DNA from: Planctomycetaceae bacterium
Lineage (GTDB): Bacteria; Planctomycetota; Planctomycetia; Planctomycetales; Planctomycetaceae
Assembly: GCA_017795105.1 (NCBI GenBank)
Contig: CP051247.1
Location: forward strand, 1,178,001-1,242,000
Reading direction: 5' to 3'
DNA: 64,000 nt
Shown here: piece by piece, positions 38,093 through 47,177 of the stretch
How positions within the stretch are numbered: position 1 is the stretch's first letter
Layout: each line of letters starts with the position of its first letter
Made by a program: the position numbers and the translations under genes
Notes under the pieces: generated by a model
Told to the model about the DNA's origin: nothing
Seen by the model: only the letters and a program-made list of their open reading frames with translations
The model's database searches: none

Positions 38093-38213
38093 GGCAGTAG
38101 GGTCGAGGAGTAAGCGCTGAGTTCTCCGAGCGATCTGGGAATCGCAAGTGCTTTCATCGGTCGTTCATCCTCGAAATGGGTGACCAGAGCCGCAGCCGAA
38201 GATCTTGCAGAGC

Positions 38214-41200
38214 CTATTCACGTCCGCGGTCGAGGATTTCTCGCACTTTCAGCCCTATTTCGCGAGTCGTGTATGGCTTGGGGAGAAAGTCTGCATCGTT
38301 TCGACTCACGTCTTCTCGGAGGGATTTATCGTCGGCGTAGCCGCTGATGAACAGGACTCGGACATCCGGATTTCGCTGCCGGATTTGCTGGGCGACTGCC
38401 GGTCCGCCCATCTCAGGCATCACGACATCGGCGATGAGCAGATCAATCTCGGTCTCCTCGGCTTCCACATATTCGATTGCTTCGTGCCCCGTGGCTGCTT
38501 CGAGGACAAGATAGCCTCTGGATTCCAGCATTCTGCGAGTCAGACTTCGCAGTCCAGGCTCATCTTCTACCAGGAGAATCGTTTCGTAACCACCGCTCGC
38601 TCCATTGCCGTTGGTGGCCGCGGGCTGCTCCATGATTGAGTCGAATGCCGGCAGGCAAACTTCCATGGTTGTCCCCATTCCCAAAGCACTGTCAACAGTC
38701 AGGTATCCTTCGGACTGTCGGATGATTCCCTGGACGACTGAGAGGCCGAGACCGGATCCTTTGTCGCGTGTCTTGGTGGTGAAGAACGGCTCAAAAATCC
38801 GAGACTGAAGTTCTTGAGACATCCCGTCTCCAGTATCTTCGACAGCGACACAAACGTATTTCTTTCGATTGGCATCGGGATTGATCTCATCAGCACGATC
38901 GTGGAGGTCCCGATTGAAGACCCTAACAGTGATCCGTCCGCCATCCGGCATCGCATCCCGGGCGTTGACGATGAGATTAAGAATCACCTGTTCGATCTGA
39001 CCGCGGTCAGCCTTCACCTGCCAGACGTCTTCGGGCGGCCTGAGCTCAAAAGAAACGTCTTCGCCAATAATCCGCTTCACAAGTGTGCCAACCTCAGCAA
39101 CGACATCGTTCAGATCGAGAACTCTAGGATTCAAGACCTGACGCCGGCCATAGGCCAGCAGTTGTCGTGTCAACTCGGCTGATCGCTCCCCGGCCGTCCG
39201 GATGGCAGTCAGGTCGCTTCGACAGGGATGGTCATCAGCCAGTTCCTCAAGAACGAAATCACAATAGCCGTTGATGATTGTCAGCAGATTGTTGAAGTCA
39301 TGGGCGATTCCACCGGCAAGCTGGCCGACGGCCTCCATTTTCTGCGCCTGTCTCACCTGTTCTTCCAGCCGACGTCGCTGAGTCACGTCGATCAATCCGC
39401 AAACGAAGTGTGTGATCTTTTCCTGGCTGTCACGTACAGGAGACACCGAGAGATCGTTCCAGAACGTCGAACCATCTTTCCGATAATTAAGGATCTCTAC
39501 CGAATATGATTGGCCCTCTTTGACGGCTTCTTCAATCTGTTGGACGGCCTTAAGATCGGATTCCGGCCCCTGCAGGAACCGACAGCTCTTCCCAATGCAT
39601 TCCTCCTGGGAATACCCGGTTATGCGCTCGAAACCGGGGCTGGCATAAATGATCGGATGCCCCTCCTTGCTCGGATCGATAATGAGTACACCCTGCTGCA
39701 ACGATTGAATCGCTCGATCCCGGAGATGGAGTTCTGATTCCGCCTTCCTCCAGTCGGTCACGTCGATCGCGATTCCGCCGATGTGAGTTCGACTCTCCAG
39801 TCCAGGAACGGGAAACTTGTAGACGAGCAATTCTCGCATACTGCCATCTGCTGCAATGGCAGCTTCAGACGCTTTCACCGTTGAACCGGACGACGCGACC
39901 GCACGGATATTGGCGAGATAAAGATCCGCGAGTTCCTGTGGGAACAGATCGAAGACCGTCTTGCCTTCAAGGTTTTGATGCGGGAGCTTGAAAGCCCGCT
40001 TGTAGGCTTCGCTGGCGTAGAGCATTCGCCCATCAACATCTGTCATCCAAGCTGTGGCTGGACTGTTATCCATGAAGGCGCGAAATCGAGCTTCGCTCTG
40101 CCGTAAGGCCTGCTCGCGATTCCACTCGCGGGTGATATCCTGAGCCGTGCCAGAGATGCTGAGGAGTTCTCCCTGGTCCCCTAGAGTCGCCCTGCCGACT
40201 TCGTGGATCACATGCACTTTCCCGTTGACGGGAACGCGATAGGTATGATCGAAAACCTCTCCATGTTTTTCGGCTTCAGTGACCCGTGCTCGCACGCGTT
40301 CTCGGTCTTCCGGATGAATCAGTTCCAACAGGGAATCAAAACTGTGCTCAAACGATTCCGAATCGACACCAAACATGGAATAGAGACGACGGGACCAGGT
40401 CAGGCGACCGTTGATCGCATCTCTGTTCCAATATCCGATCCTGGCGATTTCGACAGCTTCTTCGAGCATTGCCTCCTGCTCGGCTAACTGCTCCTCCGCC
40501 TTTTTGCGATCGGTGATGTCCCTCGAAATCCCGAGCAAGCCGATCGTCTCCCCAGACCGATTCCTTAGTGGAGCCTTCGAGGCCAGGAAGATTCGCTCTC
40601 CGTCGACACCCTGAAGAACTTCTTCTCGAACGAGCGGCTCTCCAGAAGCAATTACCGATCGGTCTGATTGAAGAATCGTCTCGGCGTCCTTCGCATCAAA
40701 GACCTCGGCATCGCGTTTCCCCAGAACGTCAGCGGCGGCGCAACCGACGAAGCGTGCAGCTGCTTCGTTGAACAGCAGATAACGGCCCTCCAGATCTTTC
40801 GCGAAGACTGCATCTGGGGTGCCGTCAACGATCGCCTCAAGCAGCGTCGAGACTCGCTGCTTCTCGTCAAGCGAGATTTGCTGTGACGTATAATCCTGTG
40901 CAATTGCGGAGACTCCGACGATTCTCTCATTGATATCTCGAATCGGCGAGACTGTCATTGTCACCCAGATGGCGTGACCGGACCTGGTGAGCAAAACTGT
41001 CTTACTGTGCTGAGGTTTCCCTCCCTCGATGGCGAGCGTTCTGAGGTCATCGTATGTTTTCCCTTCACCAACTGACGTACTTAACGTCGGACAAGTTGAA
41101 AGAATTTCGTCGGCATCCCAGCCCAGGAGGCGTTCAGCTCCCGGATTCCAGCTGGTTACCACGCCAGCCATGTCCTCGGAAAAAATCGCGTCTTGTGTCG

Positions 41201-41624
41201 AGGTAATGATGGCATCGAGAAGCTCGGATCTCTGCTGCCCTTTCCTCATTCGACCGGTGTCGACAAGCTCTCTCTTCAATGCAGGGCGCAGCCGGAGCAA
41301 ACTGTCTTTAAAGACATAGTCATTGGCTCCCAGCCGCATCATTTCGATGGCGTTCGACTCGGAAATCATTCCAGATACAACGATAAACGGCATCCACGGA
41401 TCTCGCTCTTTGACGATCCGGAGAGCCTGCTTGGCGCTGAAGACTGGTAGCGAATAGTCAGAGAGAACAGCATCCCAGTCACCATCAAGGAGATCCGCTA
41501 ATTCGGCTTCCGTTTGGACGGATTGAAAGTGAATGGCCATCCCTTCACGCCGAAGATGATCAACGATGATCTCAACATCTTCCGGACAATCCTCGACAAT
41601 GATCAGACGAACCGGTCGTTCCAC
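38214..41624 (-). CDS. Hybrid histidine kinase with LOV domain, REC at both ends
   Basis: 1136 aa, soluble (no membrane segment). Order: receiver 1 (about 5-120, D56), four PAS domains (about 132-245, 255-372, 385-500, 510-625), then a fifth PAS (about 638-748) that is a LOV domain: IGKSCRFLQGPESD carries the photo-adduct Cys (C681), and ILNYRKDG with FWNDL carries the flavin Asn residues. The usual Gln near the end of the domain appears to be Leu (VCGLIDVT). Then HisKA (H775 in GGIAHDFNN), HATPase (N887, GSGLGLSVV) and receiver 2 (D1066). Predicted blue-light-modulated autophosphorylation. The GTG start (41622-41624) has GAGGAG 11 bases upstream, overlapping the preceding gene's stop; the two form an operon. 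Confidence 0.92.
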   Translation of the reverse strand: MERPVRLIIVEDCPEDVEIIVDHLRREGMAIHFQSVQTEAELADLLDGDWDAVLSDYSLPVFSAKQALRIVKERDPWMPFIVVSGMISESNAIEMMRLGANDYVFKDSLLRLRPALKRELVDTGRMRKGQQRSELLDAIITSTQDAIFSEDMAGVVTSWNPGAERLLGWDADEILSTCPTLSTSVGEGKTYDDLRTLAIEGGKPQHSKTVLLTRSGHAIWVTMTVSPIRDINERIVGVSAIAQDYTSQQISLDEKQRVSTLLEAIVDGTPDAVFAKDLEGRYLLFNEAAARFVGCAAADVLGKRDAEVFDAKDAETILQSDRSVIASGEPLVREEVLQGVDGERIFLASKAPLRNRSGETIGLLGISRDITDRKKAEEQLAEQEAMLEEAVEIARIGYWNRDAINGRLTWSRRLYSMFGVDSESFEHSFDSLLELIHPEDRERVRARVTEAEKHGEVFDHTYRVPVNGKVHVIHEVGRATLGDQGELLSISGTAQDITREWNREQALRQSEARFRAFMDNSPATAWMTDVDGRMLYASEAYKRAFKLPHQNLEGKTVFDLFPQELADLYLANIRAVASSGSTVKASEAAIAADGSMRELLVYKFPVPGLESRTHIGGIAIDVTDWRKAESELHLRDRAIQSLQQGVLIIDPSKEGHPIIYASPGFERITGYSQEECIGKSCRFLQGPESDLKAVQQIEEAVKEGQSYSVEILNYRKDGSTFWNDLSVSPVRDSQEKITHFVCGLIDVTQRRRLEEQVRQAQKMEAVGQLAGGIAHDFNNLLTIINGYCDFVLEELADDHPCRSDLTAIRTAGERSAELTRQLLAYGRRQVLNPRVLDLNDVVAEVGTLVKRIIGEDVSFELRPPEDVWQVKADRGQIEQVILNLIVNARDAMPDGGRITVRVFNRDLHDRADEINPDANRKKYVCVAVEDTGDGMSQELQSRIFEPFFTTKTRDKGSGLGLSVVQGIIRQSEGYLTVDSALGMGTTMEVCLPAFDSIMEQPAATNGNGASGGYETILLVEDEPGLRSLTRRMLESRGYLVLEAATGHEAIEYVEAEETEIDLLIADVVMPEMGGPAVAQQIRQRNPDVRVLFISGYADDKSLREDVSRNDADFLPKPYTTREIGLKVREILDRGRE

Positions 41625-41632
41625 GTGCAGAA

Positions 41633-43468
41633 TTACTCCTCGCTATCGTCTGCCTGCTCAAGTCGTTCGAGCGCCAGGGTCAGTGTCTCGGAATCGAGTT
41701 GAGGAGTTCTCAGTTGAACGCCCATCTCTCGTGACTGTGCGACCGCATCCAGCAATGCCGCGCCGCATTCGCCCGCGTGCGGTTCAAATTCTCTATTCAC
41801 GAAATCGAACAGAGCCTTGCGCCGTTGGGCCGCGGGATTGTCGGCGAAATCCGCGAACAGTTCCGCGACCCGCATGCATTTGACGAAGGACCGCATGACT
41901 CGAGTCATCGTCGGCGCGATCGGCTGATGATGCATCATGACCGGCTCGATGATCGTCGGAGGAAACCGCCAGAGCCTCAGGACAGCCGCCGAGACCTGGG
42001 CATGATCGGTGTTTGTCACCAACTTCTCGGAGGAAACGAACGAAAGCGTGGCTACGGAACGAACGCGCTGCACCACGCGGGCGAAGTACTTTTCACCGTA
42101 GTGTTCGGCGAAGACGAGAATGCCGAGGTCCTGGAGGATCCCGAGCAGGAACGCGGTTTCATGCGGAACTTTTTCGAAACGCTGAGCGAAGATACTCGCC
42201 GTACTGGCCGTCAGAGTCACTCTCTTCAGATACCAGTCTCGGAGCTCACCGCTCCACGGCTTGAGCAGTTCCGAATTCATTGTGCGGACGCCCAGAGCCA
42301 GACAGAGTGATATCGCGCGCTTTGCTCCCAGAAGCCGGACAGCGTCTCGCGCTCCGGTTACCTTATGCACGACGCCGGAGTGGCTGGAGTTAACTACTCG
42401 GAGTAGCTCCGATGTCAAACGAGGATCGATCTCGATTTCCTGAGACAGCTGTTGCAACGGGATTTCCGCGACGGGTTGCTCCAGATGTTTCACGATCTGT
42501 GCCAGCACGTGTGGCATGGGCGGGATTCCTTCAGCGTCCGCCACGAGCTGACGGGCCCTGTGGTCGATCATCAAATGACGGCCGGTCATTGTCTTAATGA
42601 CCTGAAGGATCGCGTCCGCTCGATCGTCATCCTCCAGTCCGGAATCGAAACGGCGAAGGATGCTCTCCATCGCGGGTTTGTCCGCCAGGTCCAGCTCCGC
42701 TTCCGAAGTCAGCAGGACAACACTGACACTGAGCAACTGGTCGAAGAGCATCTCGATGATCTGCAGACCGGAAAGAAACCCCTTGAGTTCATTCTCAATC
42801 ACCAGAAGATCAACTCGCGTGGAATTGAGAGTTTCCAGCAAATCATCACTGCTTTGGGCTGCGCTGGCACTGTATCCCGCCGAACGGAGACGCTTCGCCA
42901 GCGCCTTGGAGCGTTCTTTCTCTCGGCAGAAGATCTCGATCACGAAATGCTCGGAAGTCGAGGCTTCCGATGCCCGTTCCGCATCTGGTGCGGTCGAAAT
43001 TTCGTGTTCGGCGTCTTCAACAGCCGGAAAATCATTCGACTCATCCGCTTCCGCAGGCAGCTGTGAAGTAGACCGTTCATCGAGCCCTTCTCGGATTTCC
43101 CGAGCGATAACCCCCATATCCACCGGCTTACGATAGAACTGGTTGATGCCTCGACGTCGTAAGTCAGCCTCGACCTGTGGGACAGATAAGCCTGTCATCA
43201 CTGTCACGAGCGGTGGAGGTTTGAGCGACAGAGCCTTCACACAAAGTGCATGACCGTTCTTGCCGGGGATCTGCAGGTCAACCAGTACGCCATCGTAGCC
43301 ACCCCCATCGAGAAGCGAGGCAGCTTCTGACCCGTCGCCGACCGAATCGCACAGCACGTTGTGCCGCTGGAGGTGACGAACCGCGAGCTGCCTAACGAGC
43401 GGTTCATCGTCCACAACGAGACATCGAAACATTGAAGTGCCGTGATTCCGCATCGTGTCGGAATTCAT
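41633..43468 (-). CDS. Response regulator with HDOD output domain
   Basis: 611 residues. The first receiver (about 13-130) has acidic DDE (20-22), phospho-acceptor D64 and the K114-P pair. A linker leads to a second receiver-like domain (about 174-295) without a clear phospho-acceptor (VDLLVIENEL). An HDOD domain (about 312-520) follows: IPPMPHVLAQIVKHLEQP, IEIDPRLTSELLRVVNSS, AVRLLGAKRAISLCLALG, FLLGILQDLGILVFAE. HDOD modules act in signalling and are usually not catalytic. The gene ends eight bases before the LOV-containing kinase on the same strand, so they are likely a cognate pair. Start ATG 43468 (AAGG eight bases upstream); an internal ATG twelve codons later is possible. Confidence 0.9.
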   Translation of the reverse strand: MNSDTMRNHGTSMFRCLVVDDEPLVRQLAVRHLQRHNVLCDSVGDGSEAASLLDGGGYDGVLVDLQIPGKNGHALCVKALSLKPPPLVTVMTGLSVPQVEADLRRRGINQFYRKPVDMGVIAREIREGLDERSTSQLPAEADESNDFPAVEDAEHEISTAPDAERASEASTSEHFVIEIFCREKERSKALAKRLRSAGYSASAAQSSDDLLETLNSTRVDLLVIENELKGFLSGLQIIEMLFDQLLSVSVVLLTSEAELDLADKPAMESILRRFDSGLEDDDRADAILQVIKTMTGRHLMIDHRARQLVADAEGIPPMPHVLAQIVKHLEQPVAEIPLQQLSQEIEIDPRLTSELLRVVNSSHSGVVHKVTGARDAVRLLGAKRAISLCLALGVRTMNSELLKPWSGELRDWYLKRVTLTASTASIFAQRFEKVPHETAFLLGILQDLGILVFAEHYGEKYFARVVQRVRSVATLSFVSSEKLVTNTDHAQVSAAVLRLWRFPPTIIEPVMMHHQPIAPTMTRVMRSFVKCMRVAELFADFADNPAAQRRKALFDFVNREFEPHAGECGAALLDAVAQSREMGVQLRTPQLDSETLTLALERLEQADDSEE

Positions 43469-44048
43469 GGATGGGCCTTAGTTCATTAACGCGAACATCG
43501 AATTAGAGCAAGAGTCAACCATAGTGAATATTACTGATTCACTCAAGGAGGCTATTTCATTGAGGCCCCACTTTTCGATCCGATGTGATACCGAGAGTCA
43601 GCCAGATTCTGAGCCTAAATAGAATTCTCCGGACGATCTCGCATTGTCTGTAGATCGGAACGCTGTGATCTGCAACGCTTACCTCTCCGTCGATGCAGCG
43701 ACTGGTCTGCGTCACACTCCGTTTCCGATTCGAAAGCCTTCACTTGTCGGCTCCAGCCAGTCGGTCTGCGGTCGATGGAGCGGGTTTCCTCGCAACGTGA
43801 AACATCGGGCGAACAGCTGACGCAGATATTGACATTTGTCCCCATATCATTGAAGATCGGAGCGGGCCATTCTGCTGTCCACTCTGGGGACTGTTCTGAT
43901 TTCCTCGTTCCTTCGAACTGTGTGCGTTGGTGTTGTCGTCTCTGATTCCGGTCTTCAACTAGCTTCAACGGCGGAACTTCCTTCATGTCCGTCCCATGCG
44001 GCATGGGCAACGCGACATAGACAAACACTGTTCATGAGGATCTGACTT
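43469..44048. other. Divergent intergenic region, REC-HDOD / XRE
   Basis: About 580 bases that should hold the promoters of both flanking operons. A 414-base minus-strand ORF (43615-44028) is present, but its product lacks any recognisable pattern and I do not count it as a gene. An inverted repeat (AGTGAAT / ATTCACT, 43523-43529 with 43537-43543) lies about 55 bases upstream of the REC-HDOD start and could be an operator. Confidence 0.5.
43523..43543. promoter_or_regulatory. Candidate operator upstream of the REC-HDOD gene
   Basis: Seven-base inverted repeat AGTGAAT-(7)-ATTCACT in an A+T-rich stretch directly upstream of the two-gene light/signalling operon. No regulator is assigned. Confidence 0.4.
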
Positions 44049-44726
44049 ATGGGACGTCATCCGCAGGGACTTCTCACTCGTAAAGGATTGCTCAACGACC
44101 TGCTGGCCGAGGTGGGGATGAGTCGGAAGGAGCTGGCGGAGGCAATTGAAGTCAGCGTGCGGACCATTCACAATGTCGAGCATGGGCGGAAGCGGGTGAA
44201 TGGCGATGTGCTGGCGCGGATTGCTCAGGTCATCAACGAAACCTATTCGCGCAGATACCCGGCTGATGGTCCACTGGGGCTGACCTCTGACTTCTTCGTC
44301 AATGTCGATGGAGAGCGGGTCGCGAATTGTTACGTCAGTACGATTGCGATGGGGAGTCCTCGCCTGCTGTTTCTGGGGGACGCCCCGATTGCCGACAGTT
44401 CAATCCGATACGACATGCCGGGAGCGAACGCTGGACTTGCATTCGGGGGAACGTTTCACGGGCTCGAGCTATTCGATTTCTACGAAACGCTGGGAGCGAG
44501 CCTGAAAGTCAAAGGCATTCAGAACATGGAACTGCTGACTCATTCCGGGCGGCAGTGCGTCACGGTCAAGAACGAGACCATTCTCGGGCATCATGATAGT
44601 CCGCACACCTATCTGCTCACTTCGTATACCGAACTGGCCGTTCACGAGGGGCGGCTCGTTTCATCGCGAGCGACGTACGACTCTGCTGCACTGGCAGCCT
44701 TCCTGAACGATGGGATCTCGCCGTAG
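44049..44726 (+). CDS. XRE-family HTH protein with unknown C-terminal domain
   Basis: 225 residues. Residues about 10-75 are a Cro/CI-type helix-turn-helix: LLNDLLAEVGMSRKELAEAIEVSVRTIHNVEHGRKRVNGDVLARIAQVIN. The remaining 150 residues form a distinct domain of mixed strands (FFVNVDGERVANCYVSTIAMGSPRLLFLGD, LTSYTELAVHEGRLVSSRATYDS) that I do not recognise; it may sense a ligand. It is thus a likely one-component transcription factor. AGGA precedes ATG. Its stop lies five bases from that of the convergent PilZ gene. Confidence 0.82.
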   Translation: MGRHPQGLLTRKGLLNDLLAEVGMSRKELAEAIEVSVRTIHNVEHGRKRVNGDVLARIAQVINETYSRRYPADGPLGLTSDFFVNVDGERVANCYVSTIAMGSPRLLFLGDAPIADSSIRYDMPGANAGLAFGGTFHGLELFDFYETLGASLKVKGIQNMELLTHSGRQCVTVKNETILGHHDSPHTYLLTSYTELAVHEGRLVSSRATYDSAALAAFLNDGISP

Positions 44727-44731
44727 GCCGA

Positions 44732-45127
44732 TTAAGCGTTTCCATCGCCTTCGCCAATAAAGCGGGCGCCATACTCGCAAAAATCGTCGTGGACCGGACG
44801 GCTGCGATTGATCCGGTAGATCAGTCGTCGGTTGCCAAGGACGATAACGATGGGTTTGTCCCGTTCGGAAATCGGTTTTGCAGAGAGGAAGCCGATGCCA
44901 CCCGCTGAGAGATTGCGAACCCAGACTGTTCTCCATTCTCCGAGAACCGGGTTGGCGATCTCGTTGCCCTGAATCGTCGCGAGGGACGCTTTGATGAAAC
45001 ACCGTTCGCGAAGATGAAGTCTCCGCTGTGTCACGCTGCGCTCAAATTTGGCGGACCAGCGATTGAGATTGCGAATGGCACGTTCCGCTCGCCGATCGAG
45101 CAGGTTCTGAGGCAGCGAAGTTTGCAT
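44732..45127 (-). CDS. PilZ-like protein (c-di-GMP binding candidate)
   Basis: 131 residues. The two PilZ motifs are visible: RRLHLRER (about 35-42), the R-x3-R-like loop, and VRNLSAGGIGFLSAKP (about 70-84), equivalent to (D/N)xSxxG. The C-terminal strands (KPIVIVLGNRRLIYRINRSRPVHDDFCEYGARFIG) also fit the barrel. A single-domain PilZ effector would respond to cyclic di-GMP, which suits a neighbourhood with many signalling genes, including a degenerate HD-GYP. The basic N-terminal helix (RRAERAIRNLNRWSAKFERS) could mediate partner contact. Confidence 0.82.
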   Translation of the reverse strand: MQTSLPQNLLDRRAERAIRNLNRWSAKFERSVTQRRLHLRERCFIKASLATIQGNEIANPVLGEWRTVWVRNLSAGGIGFLSAKPISERDKPIVIVLGNRRLIYRINRSRPVHDDFCEYGARFIGEGDGNA

Positions 45128-45334
45128 AAGACGAACCGTTGAATTGTGAAGACATTAATATCTTAACAATAGGTGCGTGTTCGATGACCTCATCGTGAGC
45201 CGCTCAGCATGGCCGTCCGGAATCCATTCAGGCCGTTCTAAATAGCGGTTGTAGCGACTTCAACTCAGATTCGTGACGGATTTCCCTGCTGCATGGTCTG
45301 GCACCTGTGAACGATTTCTCATCGGGAATTCGCG

Positions 45335-46432
45335 CTATTCTGCCTGATCATGTTCCATCTTTGACGGCTTCCACGGATGTCGGAACAGACTGACGATGAT
45401 GCCGAGAGCGATCAGCGGCAGAACGAAGACGATCATTGCCGTGCCGAAGTGTTCGCGGTAGGCGGAGTTGGTAGCCGCCAGGATGAGGTAGGTCGTGTAG
45501 GCGGCATACAGAATCAGAAACACGGCTCCTTCCCAGCGGGCGATCACCCGACCGGTGAAGAAAATTGGCAGGCAGACAACCGCGGTGGCGGCCATAATGG
45601 GCAGGTCGAACTGCAGGAAGGACTGGGGAACATTCACGCCGGAGCCGGAGAAAATGCAGGCTGCTCCCTGGACGCCGAGAATGTTGAAGATGTTACTGCC
45701 GACTACGTTGCCAACGGCGATGTCCCGTTCGTTGCGGTAGCTGGCGATGACCGAGGTGGCCAGTTCCGGCAGTGACGTTCCAGCTGCAACGATGGTCAGT
45801 CCAATGATTGTCGTCGACACGCCGAGGGCCTGAGCGATTGAAATCGCACTGCGGACAAACAGCTCGCAGCCGGCGACGAGCAGAATAAGTCCCAAAACGA
45901 TCAGCCCGATCTGGCTCAGTAGATTCTTGCCCCCGGTCGTCTCGGGAATGGCCTCATCGGGAGGGCTGGCGATCGCATCGCGGTCTCTACTCCCCTGCCA
46001 GTAGGAAAAGGCCGTGTATAGCAACAGTCCGGTCAACAGGGCGACACCTTCGGCCGGAACGAGAACGCCATCCCAGGCCAGGATCAACAGGAGTAGAGAA
46101 ATTACGATCATCAGGGGGACATCGGAACGCACGATCTGTCGTTTGACGGTCAACGGAGCGACGACCGCGGAGAGTCCGAGGATGAGCAGGATGTTGAAGA
46201 TGTTACTGCCGACGACGTTTCCGAGGGAGAGATCCGCCTGCCCCTGCAATGCTGTCGAGATCGAGACAACCAGTTCAGGCGTGCTTGTGCCGAACGCGAC
46301 GATCGTCAGTCCGACGAACAAAGGGGAGAGCTTCGCCGCGTAAGCGAGCCGGGAGGCTCCGCGAACAAGTGACTCTCCGCCGGCGAACAGCAGGAGGAGT
46401 CCGATGACAAGGAATAGCGAGGTGAGAGCCAT
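45335..46432 (-). CDS. Calcium/sodium antiporter-like protein (CaCA, YrbG type)
   Basis: A 365-residue inner-membrane transporter with about ten hydrophobic segments in two inverted halves. The alpha-repeat motifs are intact: VAFGTSTPELVVSISTALQG with GNVVGSNIFNILLILG in the first half, and VAAGTSLPELATSVIASYR with GNVVGSNIFNILG in the second. These carry the ion-binding Glu, Asn and Ser residues. The length matches YrbG. It exchanges Na+ or H+ for Ca2+ (the ions are inferred). Two further family members lie at 53219-54256 and 55149-56231. Confidence 0.93.
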   Translation of the reverse strand: MALTSLFLVIGLLLLFAGGESLVRGASRLAYAAKLSPLFVGLTIVAFGTSTPELVVSISTALQGQADLSLGNVVGSNIFNILLILGLSAVVAPLTVKRQIVRSDVPLMIVISLLLLILAWDGVLVPAEGVALLTGLLLYTAFSYWQGSRDRDAIASPPDEAIPETTGGKNLLSQIGLIVLGLILLVAGCELFVRSAISIAQALGVSTTIIGLTIVAAGTSLPELATSVIASYRNERDIAVGNVVGSNIFNILGVQGAACIFSGSGVNVPQSFLQFDLPIMAATAVVCLPIFFTGRVIARWEGAVFLILYAAYTTYLILAATNSAYREHFGTAMIVFVLPLIALGIIVSLFRHPWKPSKMEHDQAE

Positions 46433-46781
46433 TGTGTTCTTTGACTGAAAAGGTGAGCGGAATTGTTCCTCAGGAACGGCTGCGGGATGATAGCGAGCAA
46501 GATTTGCGCCGTCGCTGATCAGGCCTGGGCGATCTGGAATTCGCCGTCAGAACGGCCCCCTGTGAATTCGGATCTCGCAATTCCGGGAAATTTCCGCAGT
46601 GATGAAATCTCGATTCAAAGCGATCCCTTCCGGCTGCTTGGGTTGCGGGAATCGCGGGAGACAGGATGATGCACAGGAGAGCAGCGGGGCCCTGTGAGCT
46701 GCCGCTTCCTTGCCGAGACGGCAGAGGAGCATGCAACCGATTGACGTTCCAACTCTGATCTTCGAAACGGGGGAGAATTTG
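46433..46781. other. Divergent intergenic region, antiporter / STAS
   Basis: About 350 bases between divergent genes. The STAS ORF is open back to 46710, but its own start is at 46782. A ribosome-binding site (GGGGGAG at about 46769-46775) is the only element supported; no promoter, repeat or terminator is distinct. Confidence 0.45.
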
Positions 46782-47144
46782 ATGTCGTTCAAAATCACTG
46801 AAGTGGCGGCTGGGAAGATTCTGATCATCGAGATCACGGGGAAACTGCAGAAGGAAGCTTACGAAGCCTTCGTCCCGGCGGTCGAAAAACGGATTGACGA
46901 GTTCGGCAAAGTCCGCATGGTTGTCGTCATGCACGACTTTCATGGCTGGGATGCCGGTGCGATGTGGGAAGATATCAAGTTCGATCTGAAGCACTTCCGG
47001 GATATCGAAAAGCTGGCGCTCGTCGGGGAGAGCAAATGGGAACAGGGAATGGCGACGTTCTGCAAGCCATTCACGACCGCTGAGATCAAGTACTTCCACT
47101 ATCCGGACAAAGAAGCGGCTCTGGAGTGGATCGAAGCGAACTGA
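46782..47144 (+). CDS. SpoIIAA-like STAS domain protein
   Basis: 120 residues: MSFKITEVAAGKILIIEITGKLQKEAYEAFVPAVEKRIDEF, then KVRMVVVMHDFHGWDAGAMWEDIKFDLKHF and FTTAEIKYFHYPDKEAALEWI. This is the SpoIIAA-like/DUF3478 family: short STAS-fold proteins with the conserved (F/D)xGW segment. Their roles are poorly known and none is assigned here. ATG at 46782 follows GGGGGAG and gives a normal family length; the frame continues upstream with no conserved residues. Confidence 0.87.
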   Translation: MSFKITEVAAGKILIIEITGKLQKEAYEAFVPAVEKRIDEFGKVRMVVVMHDFHGWDAGAMWEDIKFDLKHFRDIEKLALVGESKWEQGMATFCKPFTTAEIKYFHYPDKEAALEWIEAN

Positions 47145-47177
47145 TTCTCCGCTAACAATCGATTAGACATCGGTCCG

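Noticed and set aside
43615..44028. Minus-strand ORF in the divergent spacer
   Set aside because: Composition is unlike neighbouring genes, with many Gln/Arg/Ser and no family match, and no good ribosome-binding site was seen.
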